DNA from: Portulaca oleracea
Lineage: Eukaryota; Streptophyta; Magnoliopsida; Caryophyllales; Portulacaceae
DNA: 64,000 nucleotides
Direction of reading: 5' to 3'
Assembly (NCBI GenBank): GCA_029582165.1
Contig: CM055877.1
Coordinates: forward strand, 6,067,855-6,131,854
The notes beneath the pieces were generated by a model. That model had not been told where the DNA came from and did no database searches. It saw only the letters and a program-made list of their open reading frames with translations. This document shows, one piece after another, positions 1 to 17,885 of the stretch. Both the position numbers and the translations under genes were made by a program. The number at the start of each line of letters is the position of its first letter. Position 1 is the first letter of the stretch.

Positions 1-2443
1 TCAAGGTCCTTACAGGACTCAGTCTGGTGTCCATAAGAACATATCATGGAAAAGAGTTTGATAATCGAGATCAATTCGGAAAATTCTGTGATCAAGAAGG
101 AGTTACACATAATTTCTCTGCCCCAAGGACACCACAACAAAATGGTGTGGTTGAACGGAAGAACCGCACACTGGAAAACATGGCTAGAACAATCATCTGT
201 GAGAACAATCTACCCCTTTTTCTTTGGGCTAAAATTATAAATGCTTCAAATTATATTCTCAACAGATGTACCATAAGATCCTTCATGAAGAAGACACCCT
301 ATGAGTTGTTCAAGGGTAAAACACCAAATGTAGCTCACCTCAAGGCCATTGGATGCAAATGCTACGTTCATAACATTGGCAAGAAGGCCTTAAGTAAATT
401 TGAGCCAAGAAGTGAAGAATGAATATTGGTAGGATATTCCTTATCTAGCAAGGCCTACAGAGTCTACATTAAAGCATCCAAAAAGGTGGAAGAATCAATT
501 CATGTTGTCTTTGATGAAACTTCCATCACTCCATCAGAAAGGTCCTCCATCAAATTCCAGATTCTTCAAGATGATGATGACGAGGACATCCCTCGTATAT
601 TTCAGCAAGGTCCTCTTCAAAATGATGAACCTCCTCCTGATGGCACCATACAACAAACTTCAGAACATGAGGACAATGAAGCCCAAGGACCACAGCATGA
701 TGAAGGGCAAGGACCTTCCTCAAATGAAGAACAAGGACCTTCCTCAAGTGAAGGACAAGGACCTTCACCGACAGAAACTCCTTAAATGGCTGATACTGCA
801 CAGCAGAACATCGAGGAGACATCAAGGACCTTCAGGTTCAAACCTGCTCATCCAGCCGACAATCTCCTTTCAGGTCTGGAAACAGGTATTAGAATTCGAT
901 CCTCTCTTAGAAACTTTTGTGCCTTTCACGCATTTGTTTCTCAGATTGAACCTAAAGGACCTGAAGAAGCTCTAAAGGACAGCAACTGGATCCTAGCTAT
1001 GCAAGAAGCATTAAATCAATTCGAGCACAACAAAGTATGGAAGCTTGTCCTAAGACCCGAACACCATCCAGTCATTGGTGTAAAATGGGTCTACCGCAAC
1101 AAGTTAGATGAACATGGCACTGTCACAAGAAACAAAGCAAGGCTAGTTGCCAAAGGATACAACCAAGAGGAAGGCATCGACTATGAGGAAACCTTCGCAC
1201 CAGTTGCAAGACTGGAGGCCATTCGGATACTCCTTGCTTATGTTGCATCAACTCACATGAAGTTGTATCAAATGGATGTAAAAAGTGCCTTCCTCAATAG
1301 ATACTTAAAAGAAGAAGTCTATGTAGAACAACCTCCAGGATTTGAACAACAAGATCCACACACTCATGTTTACAGACTTCAGAAGGCCCTTTATGGGCTA
1401 AAACAAGCTCACAGGGCTTGGTATGAGAGACTAAGCTCCTTTCTTTTGAAAAATGGGTTCACAAGAGGTCTCATAGACAAAACACTGTTCATCAAAACCT
1501 CAGGTCAGAACTCTACTATAATTCAAGTTTATGTAGATGACATTATCTTTGGTGCTACTAATGAATATCTAGTGAAGGAATTCTCCAACCTAATGAGCAA
1601 GGAGTTTGAGATGAGTCTAGTGGGAGAACTAAGGTTTTTTCTTGGCCTACAAATCAAACAAGACAATGATGGCATCTTTCTCAACCAAAGTAAGTATGTC
1701 AAAGAACTTCTGAAGAAATATGGTTTGGAGAAAGCTAAACACTGCAGTACCCCAATGTCCTCCACAATAAAACTTGATCAAGATCTACATGGTAAGGACG
1801 TTCCTGACAAGCAGTATCGAGGTATGATAGGATCTCTACTTATTTAACTGCAAGTCGTCCAGACATCATGTTTAGTGTTTGCCTATGTGCTCGGTTTCAA
1901 AGTGCTCCTAAAGAATCTCACTTGATTGCTGTCAAAAGAATTTTGAGATATCTCGCAGGCACCAAGGACCTTAGTCTGTGGTATCCCAGGAACAACTCCC
2001 TGAACCTCATTGGATACACAGATGCTAACTTTGATGGTTCCAGGACAGATTGAAAAAGCACATCTGGAGGCTGTCAAATGCTAGGCTTTTCCTTAATTTC
2101 TTGGCAATCCAAGAAACATAATGTCGTTGCTCTTTCCACTGCAGAAGCAGAATACATAGCAGCTGGTGCTTGTTGTGCTCAAACATTGTGGATCAAACAG
2201 CACATGAAGGACCTTGGGATAGAACTCTCAAAAATTCCCATCAAGTGTGATAACAAGAGTGCAATTCAAATCACCAAAAATCCAGTTCAGCACTCCCGTA
2301 CCAAACACATTGAAGTACGACATCACTTTATTAGAGATCATGTTGACAAAGGCCACATTACACTGGACTTTGTACCCACTCATCAACAACTGGCAGATAT
2401 CTTCACCAAGGCCCTTCCCACTGAGCAATTCATCATCAATTGA
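1..2443 (+). pseudogene. Copia pol remnant: integrase C-terminus, reverse transcriptase, RNase H
   Basis: The reading frame starting at 27 shows integrase (TPQQNGVVERKNRT near 130-170), then RT from about 960 ([19 protein letters not shown], active-site YVDD near 1528-1540), then RNase H (YTDANFDGS near 2015-2040; KHNVVALSTAEAEYIAAG near 2118-2170). Four breaks are visible: an in-frame TGA at 420-422, a TAA at 783-785, a one-base loss near 1838-1846 that shifts the frame, and a TGA at 2051-2053 where related elements have a sense codon. Between integrase and RT a low-complexity stretch repeats QGPSS-like units (about 690-775). The frame ends at 2443 after the ADIFTKALPTEQF motif typical of Copia C-termini. 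It cannot make a full polyprotein. Confidence 0.9.
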
Positions 2444-3056
2444 AGGGAACTTGGCATGCTGCAACTCGATGACCAGTTGAGGGGGAGCTAGCGTACCTCT
2501 ATTCAGGGGGAGCTAAGGCCCTCTACCCCCAGGTATGTTCTCATCTCTATAGACTCATCAAGGTCCTTGACATTATTGTCACAAGACCCCATTGAGTCTC
2601 ACTTTTATCACATAAATAAACCTGGCAATGACGTTGGGCAGACAGTTCTTCCATAACTGCTTTGCTTAACTTACACTTATTTTTCAAAATTCAATATCCT
2701 CTCCCCTTCTCTCGTCTATTTCCAATATTAAAATCACACGGTTTCTCACACATTTCAAATACAATAATTCTTCAAAATCTCATCAAATCATTTCACTTTC
2801 CCACTTTCCAAAACACATCCAATCATCATAACTCCCCTTCCAACCGTCAAATTTACCTTCCCCAGTTATTCCTCCAATTTTTATCTCCTTCCCCATTTAC
2901 TGCCCCTTCCTTCCATATTCTAAAAACCCAACCACCCTCCTCTTCTATTTAACCCTCATTTTTTTACTCTTCCCTCCCGTCTCCATCCTTCTAATCCTCA
3001 TCATCCTCTACCCCACCATCTCCTTCCATCTCTCTCTCCTTTCTGCTTTTCCAACC
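2444..3056 (+). other. Copia pol to env-like spacer with two internal polypurine runs
   Basis: No gene is recognised here. Two short polypurine tracts, AGGGGGAG at 2480-2487 and 2505-2512, follow the end of pol directly. They resemble the tracts at 4341-4350 and 4487-4500 before the 3' LTR. The rest, about 2650-3050, is C- and T-rich on the plus strand, like a leader for the downstream env-like frame. Confidence 0.5.
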
Positions 3057-4251
3057 ATGAAAAAACGTCCCGCTCTTAAAAACACTACCCCATCTCCTCC
3101 TGCATGGGTTGCCAAACGACTTTGCTCTCGCAAGTCGTCCCCTAATCCTCCAGAATCCACTCAATCTCGCTCATCCTCATCCACCGCTCTTGCACTCCAA
3201 TCTCAACCGCAACCTCTTCATGCAATCACCCACGAGTAACGTCTTCAAACCATCGCTAACCGGCAAATATTATGCTGTGAGAATGTTGACGCCGATTCCC
3301 TTCTCACCATCTTTCCATCATTCTCCACCCTGAAGGATCTTGGCTGCTACACCTTCTTCGACTGTGAGCCGGTAATTTATCCATCCCTCATTATTGAGTT
3401 CTTTGCAAACCTCATTCCAGACTCCAAACGTCTTTCTGTGAAATCTCTTGTTTCTGGCGTTGAAATCTTGCTGACCCCCACCCTAGTTGAGCGTATCCTT
3501 CGCATTCAACCTAGTCCAACCAAACCACCTTTACCCATCCCTTCTGACCCCAAACAAGAGCTCCAGCGGCAATTTGCCCGCCCCACTGAACAGAAAAACA
3601 CACAATACACTGGTCTGAAGTCTGAAGCCCGTTTCCTCTATTACACCCTGGTTCGGACCATCCTTCCCCGGGGTACAAACAAGGAAACCATAAATGAAGC
3701 TTGTGCCATCTTTATCCTGAACGTCCTCAACAATCGTCATCCTGACATTGGGGAACTAGTCGTTCAGCATTTTCTAAAAGTTGCTGCCTCGCCTTCTAGC
3801 CCCCTTCCCTATGGGAACTTGCTAACCAAGATCTTTCGCCATTGTCATGTTCCCTCGACACTGCTGAGATGTCCTCCTTCAATTTACCAACAATTGGCCC
3901 CTCTCTCCTCATTTCCCTTGGATACCAGCAGCAACCAAATGGCTTATGGCTTCATCGGATGAGATCAAGGTCGCAGAAGCCTCGAGCTCCGCTGCAGCAA
4001 CAAAGGATGCCTCTGACGCCCTCCAAACTCATCTTTCCAACATCAACTCTGCTGTTGAGGCCCTTCATCAAGAGGTTCGCCACCTACAACAGGAGGTCAA
4101 GGCCCTTCGTGAGGCACGCTCTGAAATCATTGTTGCAGTCTCTCTTCTTAAGGATGTTGTTCCAGCAGGCATGCAGGCTTTACCAAGCACCCCCACCCCA
4201 AGCTCTCCCAACATTGCTCCCGAAACTACCCCCGCAGAACCCCAGTCCTAA
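3057..4251 (+). pseudogene. Decayed env-like/accessory ORF of the Sirevirus-like element
   Basis: An ATG at 3057 opens a frame beginning MKKRPALKNTTPSPPAW. A TAA at 3237-3239 interrupts it, after which the same frame continues to 3962 with motifs such as LGCYTFFDCEPVIYP and GLKSEARFLYYTL. This resembles the 'putative plant transposon protein' domain found between pol and the 3' LTR in Sireviruses. The frame is then lost, probably by two small indels between about 3850 and 3950. The tail continues in a third frame (3946-4251), which has a heptad-like stretch (about 4050-4150) expected to form a coiled coil. A coiled coil near the C-terminus is usual for these ORFs. Whether such proteins act as envelope proteins is not established. 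Confidence 0.65.
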
Positions 4252-4340
4252 AACTGTTTTTCTCTATCTCTATTTGAAACATTGCTTTTTTTGCTTTGCC
4301 AAACATTCCTCCTGTTTCCTTTTTGCTTGAAAGTCAAAAA

Positions 4341-4500
4341 GGGGGAGATGAACTATGCATAGTATGTTTTTTTATCAGGGCCTGTACAACCGAACTAAAC
4401 TCTTTTGCTATATCCCTGTATGAATGATCTATTTGCGTTATATATGCAGCACATACTATGCTTGTATCTAGTTTTGTCTTTCACTCAAAAAGGGGGAGAT
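4341..4500 (+). promoter_or_regulatory. Duplicated polypurine tracts before the 3' LTR
   Basis: The sequence CAAAAAGGGGGAGAT occurs near 4335-4349 and again at 4486-4500. The second copy directly abuts the LTR start at 4501 and is therefore the expected primer for plus-strand DNA synthesis. The first copy sits about 150 bases upstream. Confidence 0.7.
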
Positions 4501-5353
4501 TGAAGAACCCCTGTTGAGAACAGAGCAAAGGACATTCACTCAATACACATCAAGGACATCTATGTCAAACGACCTGAAGGACATTGGCACTGCTCAAAGG
4601 GTTTTGAAGTGAAAGACAAATGACGACACTTACTCAGGGAAGTTCTCCATTTAGGCAAGAATCTTTCCTTCTCCTTTTTTACTGAGTGAATCAGACTAAT
4701 TCTATATGCTACTTTGCAGACAAAATCGAGGGTGAAACTTGGAAAGAACTCCCAGAAGATCTCGCCAAAAAGGAAAGGATATTTCGATATCACAGTGAAG
4801 AGAAATTGGAGCAAAAACATAATCCTTTCCAACGGATACAAAACCCAGCATAATCAGTTTAAATAGTAGCATTCAAGACAAAGAAAAGCATCGATTCCAG
4901 GGAAGCAATCGGCAGTTAAACAAAGAGTGTGTTCTTGTGTTTGAGAGTTTTTGTGTGGCTTGTGAGAGTGCTATCAAACTCTAAACGGACCTAGAGTTGT
5001 GTTAGGCTTTCGTGTTCGAATCCTAGACGGAATTAGGATTCAAATTGTGTAAACGCTAATCTGTGAATTGGTGGGTGTATTTTTCCAGAAATAAGAAGCG
5101 TCCATTGTAAGGCGCTTGGTTCTCTGTAACCCTAAGGTCCTTTACCTTAGGTAACAACCAGCGCTGCTCAAAGTGACTAAAATAAAGGAGGTTATTCATA
5201 TCTATCTTATTGTCCTTTATATTATTATCAGTTATTGAATTGTGTGAACCCTAATTAATCTGAGTAGATTAAGGGACTAACGTCCTTTATCAAGTGATCC
5301 AATTTTGCAGAAAGTTTCATAACCCTATTCACCCTCCCTCTAGGGTTCTTTCA
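4501..5353 (+). repeat. 3' LTR of the Sirevirus-like Copia element
   Basis: This 853-base LTR begins TGAAGAACCC and ends GGGTTCTTTCA, an imperfect inverted repeat bounded by TG and CA. It contains a TATA-like TTTAAATAG near 4857 and an AATAAA at 5181-5186 that could serve for polyadenylation. The polypurine tract immediately before it confirms the left edge. Confidence 0.85.
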
Positions 5354-5499
5354 ACTATATAATACAACACTGAACTACAAATTATTATCCAGCTGATTCT
5401 AAGTAGAATTTACCATAATCGAATTTCCAAAATTTTATCATTAACAAACTCCAAATTTCTCATTACATTATGTGTATGCAATTGATCCCTAAATAAATG

Positions 5500-6180
5500 T
5501 GTAAACACAAATTTCCGGGTCTAAATAAATAAACATGAGAAATTAGTGAACAAATATAATTGTATTAATTTCAAAGGATTTTGGGTACAATCTCTATGTA
5601 TCTGTTACAAAACAAAATGTAACTCCTCTGATTCGATCTCCTTGAATGAACTTGAACGAGTCTTGAATGAATATGGTTTTGGATGAATGTGATCTTGAAT
5701 GAATATAATCTTTAATGAATATATTCTTGGATGAATGGTATTGAACGAGGGTCATAGAGACTTGATCCCGATCAACAGGAAGTAGTTTGATCTCCCACGA
5801 ATGGACGGCACGAGTTTAAGCTTTGTTGTGCTTCTTGTCTGAGAGAGAGAGAGAGAGAGAGAGAGAGTATGAGAGTTTTTGAGTCTTCCTTTGATGTTTT
5901 TCTAACAACCTCCCCTTGAAATGAAGGAGGATAGTCTCTATTTATAGAACGTAAATTTTAGCGGCCTCTTTAACTCCTTTTAAAAAGGACAAATATTTAT
6001 ATTACTCATCATTTCACGCGTGGCGTAATTTAATTTAAAAATATATTATCATTTAATTTATAATTAAATGATCCACCATAATTAATTTTGACACATGACG
6101 GGTCATAATTGGCCAAATTAAAACTATTTTAATTTCCACGTGGCGAGTCTTGATCGGTTGACAATTTTTTGCTTTCTACA
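5500..6180 (-). repeat. Probable solo LTR of an LTR retrotransposon, minus orientation
   Basis: Read on the minus strand the segment starts TGTAGAAAGC and ends GTGTTTACA, has a TATA box (CTATAAATAGAG, about 5932-5947), then a transcribed-leader-like region and an AT-rich end. The flanks are aaatg (5495-5499) and aaacg (6181-6185), a five-base site duplication with one mismatch. No internal retrotransposon sequence is attached on either side. A (GA)n microsatellite at about 5840-5867 and near-repeats of a TTGAATGAATAT-like unit at 5645-5740 lie inside. It ends 114 bases from the stop codon of the HIPP gene, so it may affect that gene's 3' end. Confidence 0.55.
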
Positions 6181-6293
6181 AAACGTACACTTGTTAAATC
6201 TCATTACATCTGTATTCACATTTTTTCACAAGGGAAAACAAGATCCTAACATTTCTTCTCCCACTTTCTGTACTTTTTTTTTTGTGGAGATTA

Positions 6294-7146
6294 TTAAGAA
6301 ATAACACAAGAATTAGGGTTTTCATCAACATATGCATGGTAATAAGGCTGAGTATTGTAGCTGTAATAATGCTGTGGCCACTCCTTAAACTCAACTACTT
6401 GAGATTGAGTTTGAGGCTTTTCTTGCTTGTTCACATTTTGCTTATCTTCCTTGGCGGGACCCACAGTATCAATCTGTGGGCTCCACTGCTTCTTCAACTT
6501 CCTCACAATATCAACTGGATCAACTTCTCCAATTACTGTTATTTTGCTTGCTTTCATGTCCACAGCCACCGATTCTATCCCTGAATTTGCATAATATCAA
6601 TAATAAATCAGCACCCAGAAACACAATTTACCATAATTTTAGTTTATAATTTTGTTGTTTTGAGAATTCTAGTAATTAACATGATGAATTATTACGTTGA
6701 AAGTTGAATAATTTCCAGTTCTGCAGGTAAGCAAAATTACGCTTCATATGGAACAAATAAACACATATAGAAGGGGGGGGGGGGGAAGAACCTAACTTCA
6801 AATAAAATCATAATTATAATTGTTTTCATGAACCCCTGCTTTCTCATTTTGTAGCTTTTAGACTAAAAGATGTTCCTTTCCCAAGAAAATATGACTGAAA
6901 AAACAGAGGACTTATTTGTCAATTGGAAACAGGGGAAGAGAATGGTGAGAATTTATAATACCTGGAAGAGAAGAGACTGCTTTCATAGCCTTCTGCTTAT
7001 CCTTCTCATCATGGATGCTCAATTTTACAACCACTTTCTGCAAATTAATCAAATAAATTAATATGACAAGTATTTTATTTCAAAATTAAACAAAGAAACC
7101 TAATAAAATATCAAACGATATTAGAAAATAGAAATGTTACCTTCAT
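6294..7146 (-). CDS. Heavy-metal-associated isoprenylated plant protein (HIPP-like), HMA fold without CxxC
   Basis: Three exons on the minus strand: 7141-7146 (only ATG AAG), 6962-7037 and 6294-6580, all with GT-AG borders, giving 122 aa. The N-terminal 70 residues form an HMA domain: [14 protein letters not shown], then [21 protein letters not shown] and a [11 protein letters not shown] helix. The metal-binding Cys-x-x-Cys of classical HMA domains is missing; the loop reads SIHDEKD. The tail is rich in Q, K, P, Y and H and ends CVIS, a CaaX box for prenylation and membrane attachment. HIPPs of this degenerate type are known in plants; the ligand is not known. The two-codon first exon is supported by a good donor (AAG|gtaac) and is common in this family. 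A run of 13 G residues (6773-6785) lies in intron 2. Confidence 0.88.
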
Positions 7147-7461
7147 TTCCACCGTTTTAAGTCTTAATTTGACTGAGTAAGGTGATCAAAATCTCACTAG
7201 GAAAAGAAGCAGAAAATGTAAGCGAAATTTCGTGAATATATAATATGATCTGAAGAAGTTCAAAGAGAGTTCAAAATTTATAGTAGGAGGAAGAAAGAGA
7301 TAACTATAAGAAGGTGCCAAAGAGGGGAAGGAGAGTGTCAACTTCCTTGGCTTCCAAGGTAGAGCCCAGTCAAGTCTTCCTGGCTACACCAGTATTGTGG
7401 GCCTGTGGGGTTGTTTGCGTGTAATAATCAGTCAGTACGACTACCGCCATGAAGCAAATTA
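7147..7461. promoter_or_regulatory. Upstream region of the HIPP-like gene
   Basis: This is the expected 5' UTR and promoter of the minus-strand gene. A TATA-like AT stretch is seen near 7240-7255, but the transcription start cannot be placed. No other feature is seen. Confidence 0.35.
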
Positions 7462-7716
7462 TTCCTTTCGTTCCATATTAATTCTTATTTATTGATGGTT
7501 AGGTTTTCGATGTCACTTTTTAATTAATAATTTTATATATAATATGTTATTAATAATTCTAATATTATATTTTTATGATTGTATTTTTTGTTACGAATCT
7601 AATGGTATTATTTTTATTATAATAAATTATTGTGTACATTGAGAAATTTATGGGCAAAAGTTTTAGGTTTGACTGCACAATTTTTAAAAACGACAATTAC
7701 TATAGAACGGAGGGAG
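7462..7716. mobile_element. Stowaway-type MITE
   Basis: The right end reads GAACGGAGGGAG followed by TA, the reverse complement of the CTCCCTCCGTTC end shared by many elements in this window. The left end (TTCCTTTCGTTCCATATTAA) is a worn version preceded by TA. The internal sequence is AT-rich and without an ORF, as in Tc1/mariner-derived MITEs. Confidence 0.7.
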
Positions 7717-7744
7717 TATATTTATAAAAATATTTCTATTTTAA

Positions 7745-7922
7745 GGCACCATTCTTTTTATGCAGTACCGCAACTTACCGCACCCCAATTTACCGCAATT
7801 TACGCAACTCACCGCAATCTACCGCAATCTACTATTTATCTTTTCACTAATATCAACCCTCATTTATTATTTTTCACCGCAACTTACAGCACCGCAATTT
7901 CACCGTATAAAAGAACGGTGCC
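7745..7922. mobile_element. Harbinger-type MITE
   Basis: A 178-base element with ends GGCACCATTCTTTTTATGC and GTATAAAAGAACGGTGCC, flanked by TAA on both sides (7742-7744, 7923-7925). A three-base TAA/TTA site duplication is the hallmark of PIF/Harbinger elements. The inside is built from short ACCGCAA-like repeats. Several copies of this family recur in the window. Confidence 0.75.
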
Positions 7923-8243
7923 TAATCATATAATTATTTTAAAAATTACAAAGTAAGAAGTAAATTTAGCATACCAGTCATCAATGTTTTATTAGAATTG
8001 AACATGACTATGGGTGGGCAATGGGCCAAGTCAAGGTTGGACCATTAGTCATGTAAGGTCAACCCGGGTCATGGTCGACCCGTTAGTCATGTATCGAATC
8101 ACTATATAAAAATTGCTACTGCTGATAAAGTTTTTCTTGTTCAACTTCAAAACGCTTGCTAAGCCTTTATTGTAGGCTTTTTTTGTTTTTTGAGAATAAC
8201 TATAACAGTAGTTGAGTCATGTATTTCTGAATTATCTTTTTTA

Positions 8244-8494
8244 GGTTATGTTCTTTTATGTAGTTGGTATGATGCGAAAATAATGTGGTGTGGTAAAATT
8301 GTAGAAAATGTAATAAAGTGTGGTAAAATTTGTGAAAAGTATATAATTCATGTGGTAGATGAAGAAAAAGAAGGTGAAAAGTAGAGGAGAAAAGTTGAGA
8401 GATATATTGATAACGACTGTAGTAAAGCGTAGTATAGTGTGGTGAAATGTGTAAAATTATTGAGTGGTATATTGAATTGTCCTGCAATACAACC
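8244..8494. mobile_element. Harbinger-type MITE, same family as 7745-7922
   Basis: The left end GGTTATGTTCTTTTATG is preceded by TTA, and the right end CAATACAACC is followed by TTA. Internal GTGTGGTAAAATTG-like repeats match the family in the opposite orientation. The ends are more worn than in the first copy. Confidence 0.6.
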
Positions 8495-9100
8495 TTAAAA
8501 TTTAGGAAATTTGACAAAGGTAATTAGAATTCTGAGATTGTCCAGCAATACAAAAGAAAGAAGGAACTTTCCCCGATCAACGCATGCAAAATTTTGTAAT
8601 TTTGTCCGACCGAACACCCAAATTCGTCGAACTTGAAAAAACCCAATTTGGCCCAAACCCAATTCTGACAATAATTGAATATGCGAACACAATAATTTAT
8701 TTTTTTTTATTGTCCGAATCCGAATTTATCTCCATTCAAATGGTCCGACCCAAAAAAAAAATTTAAAAAAAAACATGATCCAATTTTATGGGCAATTTCT
8801 CATCCCAACTTTGACATTGACTTTGACCACCTAAATTTACCCATACCCGAACTTTTGTCAACGCTACACCATGGCAACTTAGTAATCAACTGGTGATTAA
8901 ACTTGTCATAGCTTTGCATGTACATTGCACACAAATGAAGTTTATTTATGACCATTCTGAAACTACAGCACAGGGATTGCAAAGTTCCCCTCTCTCTCTT
9001 TAGTGAAACTCCCGATTTTCCATTGATGTCCATGTAGCATATTATTCAAATCTCAATTAAAGAAGGATCAAATGGTAAATCAGCCAAGTTTATGACATGC
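8495..9100. other. Gene-free spacer downstream of MDAR
   Basis: No convincing gene or repeat end was found. The proximal part (about 8900-9100) probably contains the 3' UTR of the minus-strand MDAR gene. Confidence 0.4.
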
Positions 9101-15773
<6,673 letters not shown>

Positions 15774-15838
15774 GATCGATCTTCGAACTGATTTGGGAAT
15801 CGAATCAGATTGCGACGATCAAATCAACCAGAGAGAAT

Positions 15839-15871
<33 letters not shown>

Positions 15872-15960
15872 GAGAGAGAGGGGAAAATATGTACCTGGAG
15901 ACATAAATAGAGAAGAAGGAAGGATTAAAGTAATAATTGGATTAAGCAGGCAGCTCTAGA
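15774..15960 (-). promoter_or_regulatory. MDAR 5' leader with GATA and GA microsatellites
   Basis: Directly upstream of the start codon lies a (TAGA)n run followed by (GA)n at about 15838-15880, read as CT-rich in the gene's sense. CCAG|GTAC at about 15892-15898 could be the donor of a 5' UTR intron ending near 15780-15790, but this is only a guess from the sequence. Confidence 0.45.
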
Positions 15961-16099
15961 ATAAGACCAAGGGGCGCGTCATCGAAGAGAGAGAAGGCAT
16001 GGAGTGGGAGATGATGATTGGGAAAGGTCAGCAATGGTGTTTACTGTTTACGAAGGAGACAGAATGAAAAAAAAAAAAGAAAATAAAAAAAAGACATAC

Positions 16100-16555
16100 T
16101 TGAATATGGTTGTTCATGGTTAACCTAAACCGTAAACCTAAATCGAAAATCGGCCAAACCGGTTAATCGGTAGGAGTTTTTTACTTTTATGGTTTCGGTT
16201 AACCAAACCGATATTAGCGGTTCAGGTTTCGGTTTTGAACTTTTGAAAAACGGTTATATGTAATTTTAAAAAAAATTGAATTCACCTGCTGTCTGACTGT
16301 CCATGTTTGGGAAATTTTGGTAAAATTCGGCGAAATTCAAAAGCAAAAAAAAAAAGCACCCCTTTTTATTTTTTAAAAAAATTTATAATTAAAATAGCCC
16401 AACTATAATTAAAAAAATTGCGGTTAACCAAATTGTTAAGGCGGTTAACCGCAAGTTTAGGTTTGGTTTAGGTTTCTAATTTTCAAAAGCGGGCGGCTTT
16501 AGGCGGTTAAGGTTTAGGTTTGTAAAAACTATAAACCGCTTTTAGACACCCCTAG
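16100..16555. repeat. AT-rich repeat with many AACCG/CGGTT motifs, probable degenerate DNA transposon
   Basis: The stretch is full of GGTTAACC, AAACCG and GCGGTTAA motifs in both orientations and ends in AAAGCGG-type sequence followed by TTTTAGACACCCCTAG, which resembles a hAT-type terminus (reverse complement CTAGGGGTGTC). The matching left end was not found. Confidence 0.35.
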
Positions 16556-16740
16556 AATATGCTCAGCATTCTAGAGAATAGAGGAGAGAGAAAAAGGCAA
16601 GGGGATGATAGAGATAGAGAGACTTAGGAGAAATAAAAACATTAAACAAAATTTATTTTGTTTTATTTTTTCTATATTATTTTAATAATTATATATTATT
16701 CATTTCTCATCGCATCCCTCGACTCATCCTTCACCATTTG

Positions 16741-16950
16741 CCTTGTTCTTTTATGCAGCTGGCTGGCTGGCTGCGGTGCCACAATACACCGAACTTTACC
16801 ACAACCCATCACAACATGCCAATCTACCACAATTTACCACAACCCAACACAATCAACTTTTACAATTATTAAAAACAAAACTCACTACAACGTACGACAA
16901 CCCACCACAATTCCACCATACCGCAAAACGCCATACCGCAGCCTGCCTAA
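16741..16950. mobile_element. Harbinger-type MITE (worn copy)
   Basis: It starts TTGTTCTTTTATGCAGCTGG and holds repeated ACCACAATTTACC-like units, ending in CATACCGCAGCCTGCC. The internal repeats and the GTTCTTTTATGC end match the other family members. The site duplication is unclear. Confidence 0.55.
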
Positions 16951-17137
16951 AACATGCAATATATATTGCATGCAACAAGAGCATGTGTTACAAATATTTA
17001 TAAGTGAATAATCATTGTAATAAGAGTGAACAATCTAATATTTATGGTGGACAATCTAATATACATGAATAAACAATCATACAATCTGGAGCATGTGCTC
17101 CAGGCGCACCTAATAAATTGCATAAAGCATGGGCAAT

Positions 17138-17342
17138 GAGAAACTATTTCATGAAACTTTTGTATTTTCTCTCTCCTCCTTTTCTCACCTCTTATCTCTA
17201 TCTCTCTCCTACTCACCACCCATTTTCACAAGAGATGGATCTCTCCGTCATTCCATCTTTTGTAAAAATGGGTGGTGAGTAGGATAGAGATAGAGATAAA
17301 AGGAGAGAGAAAATATAAAAGTTCCATGGAATAGTTATCCAT
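17138..17342. mobile_element. Foldback MITE with arms of about 85-90 bases
   Basis: The left arm (about 17138-17232: AACTATTTCATGAAACTTTT, TATCTCTATCTCTCTCC, ACTCACCACCCATTTT) is mirrored by the right arm (about 17257-17342: AAAATGGGTGGTGAGTAGG, AGATAGAGATAAAAGG, CCATGGAATAGTTATCC). A loop of about 25 bases separates them. No ORF is present. Confidence 0.65.
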
Positions 17343-17885
17343 TAAGAATACTCATTTTACTGAATTTGTGAGGGAAATTATGGGTCCCACATCAAAACTT
17401 TCTCGGGAGAGTTTCTTAACCAAACATGGGAAAGTTTCGGAAAATTTCTCAACCAAACGCCCCCTAATATTTGTACTAAATCTACTATTCGTACACTTGG
17501 TGTTTTCCATTTTGAAGGATATCAATCATACCATTGAGTTACTGTCCAAAAAAAAAACCATACCATTGAGAATAGCTAGGCTTTTCTTTTTTTTTTTTTT
17601 GTTTCCTTTTTTATTTTATTTTAAATTGATTGAGGGCTCATATCCAGATTAAATATTTTGAGATAGTTACTGTATTGTCTTCAGTGTGGATTACTAGAAG
17701 TTTCAGTGGTTGGTCGTCGCCCATTTCAAGGCGTCCAAGTGTATATTGCAAGTGCCGGGTTTTCGGCCCAGCCCAAGGACCACTCCATCTATTCTATCTC
17801 AAATTGTCAATTAACTAATTTTCTTTCTTTGGTTGAGTACTTGAGTCAAACTAATAGTGGATAAAATCCTTATCCTTACATAATA

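Larger units (their letters stand above)
1..5353 (+). mobile_element. Sirevirus-like Ty1/Copia retrotransposon, 3' part, cut by window start
   Basis: The window opens inside the integrase of a Copia element. Domain order is integrase C-terminal part, reverse transcriptase, RNase H, then about 2 kb with a separate env-like reading frame, a polypurine tract (AAAAAGGGGGAGAT at 4487-4500) and a 3' LTR. Integrase before RT defines Copia; a long region with an extra coiled-coil ORF between pol and the 3' LTR is the layout of the Sirevirus (SIRE/Maximus) lineage. All coding parts carry stops or frameshifts, so this copy is dead. The 5' LTR, gag and protease lie outside the window. The sequence just after the LTR is actat, the expected site-duplication position, but its partner cannot be seen. 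Confidence 0.9.
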
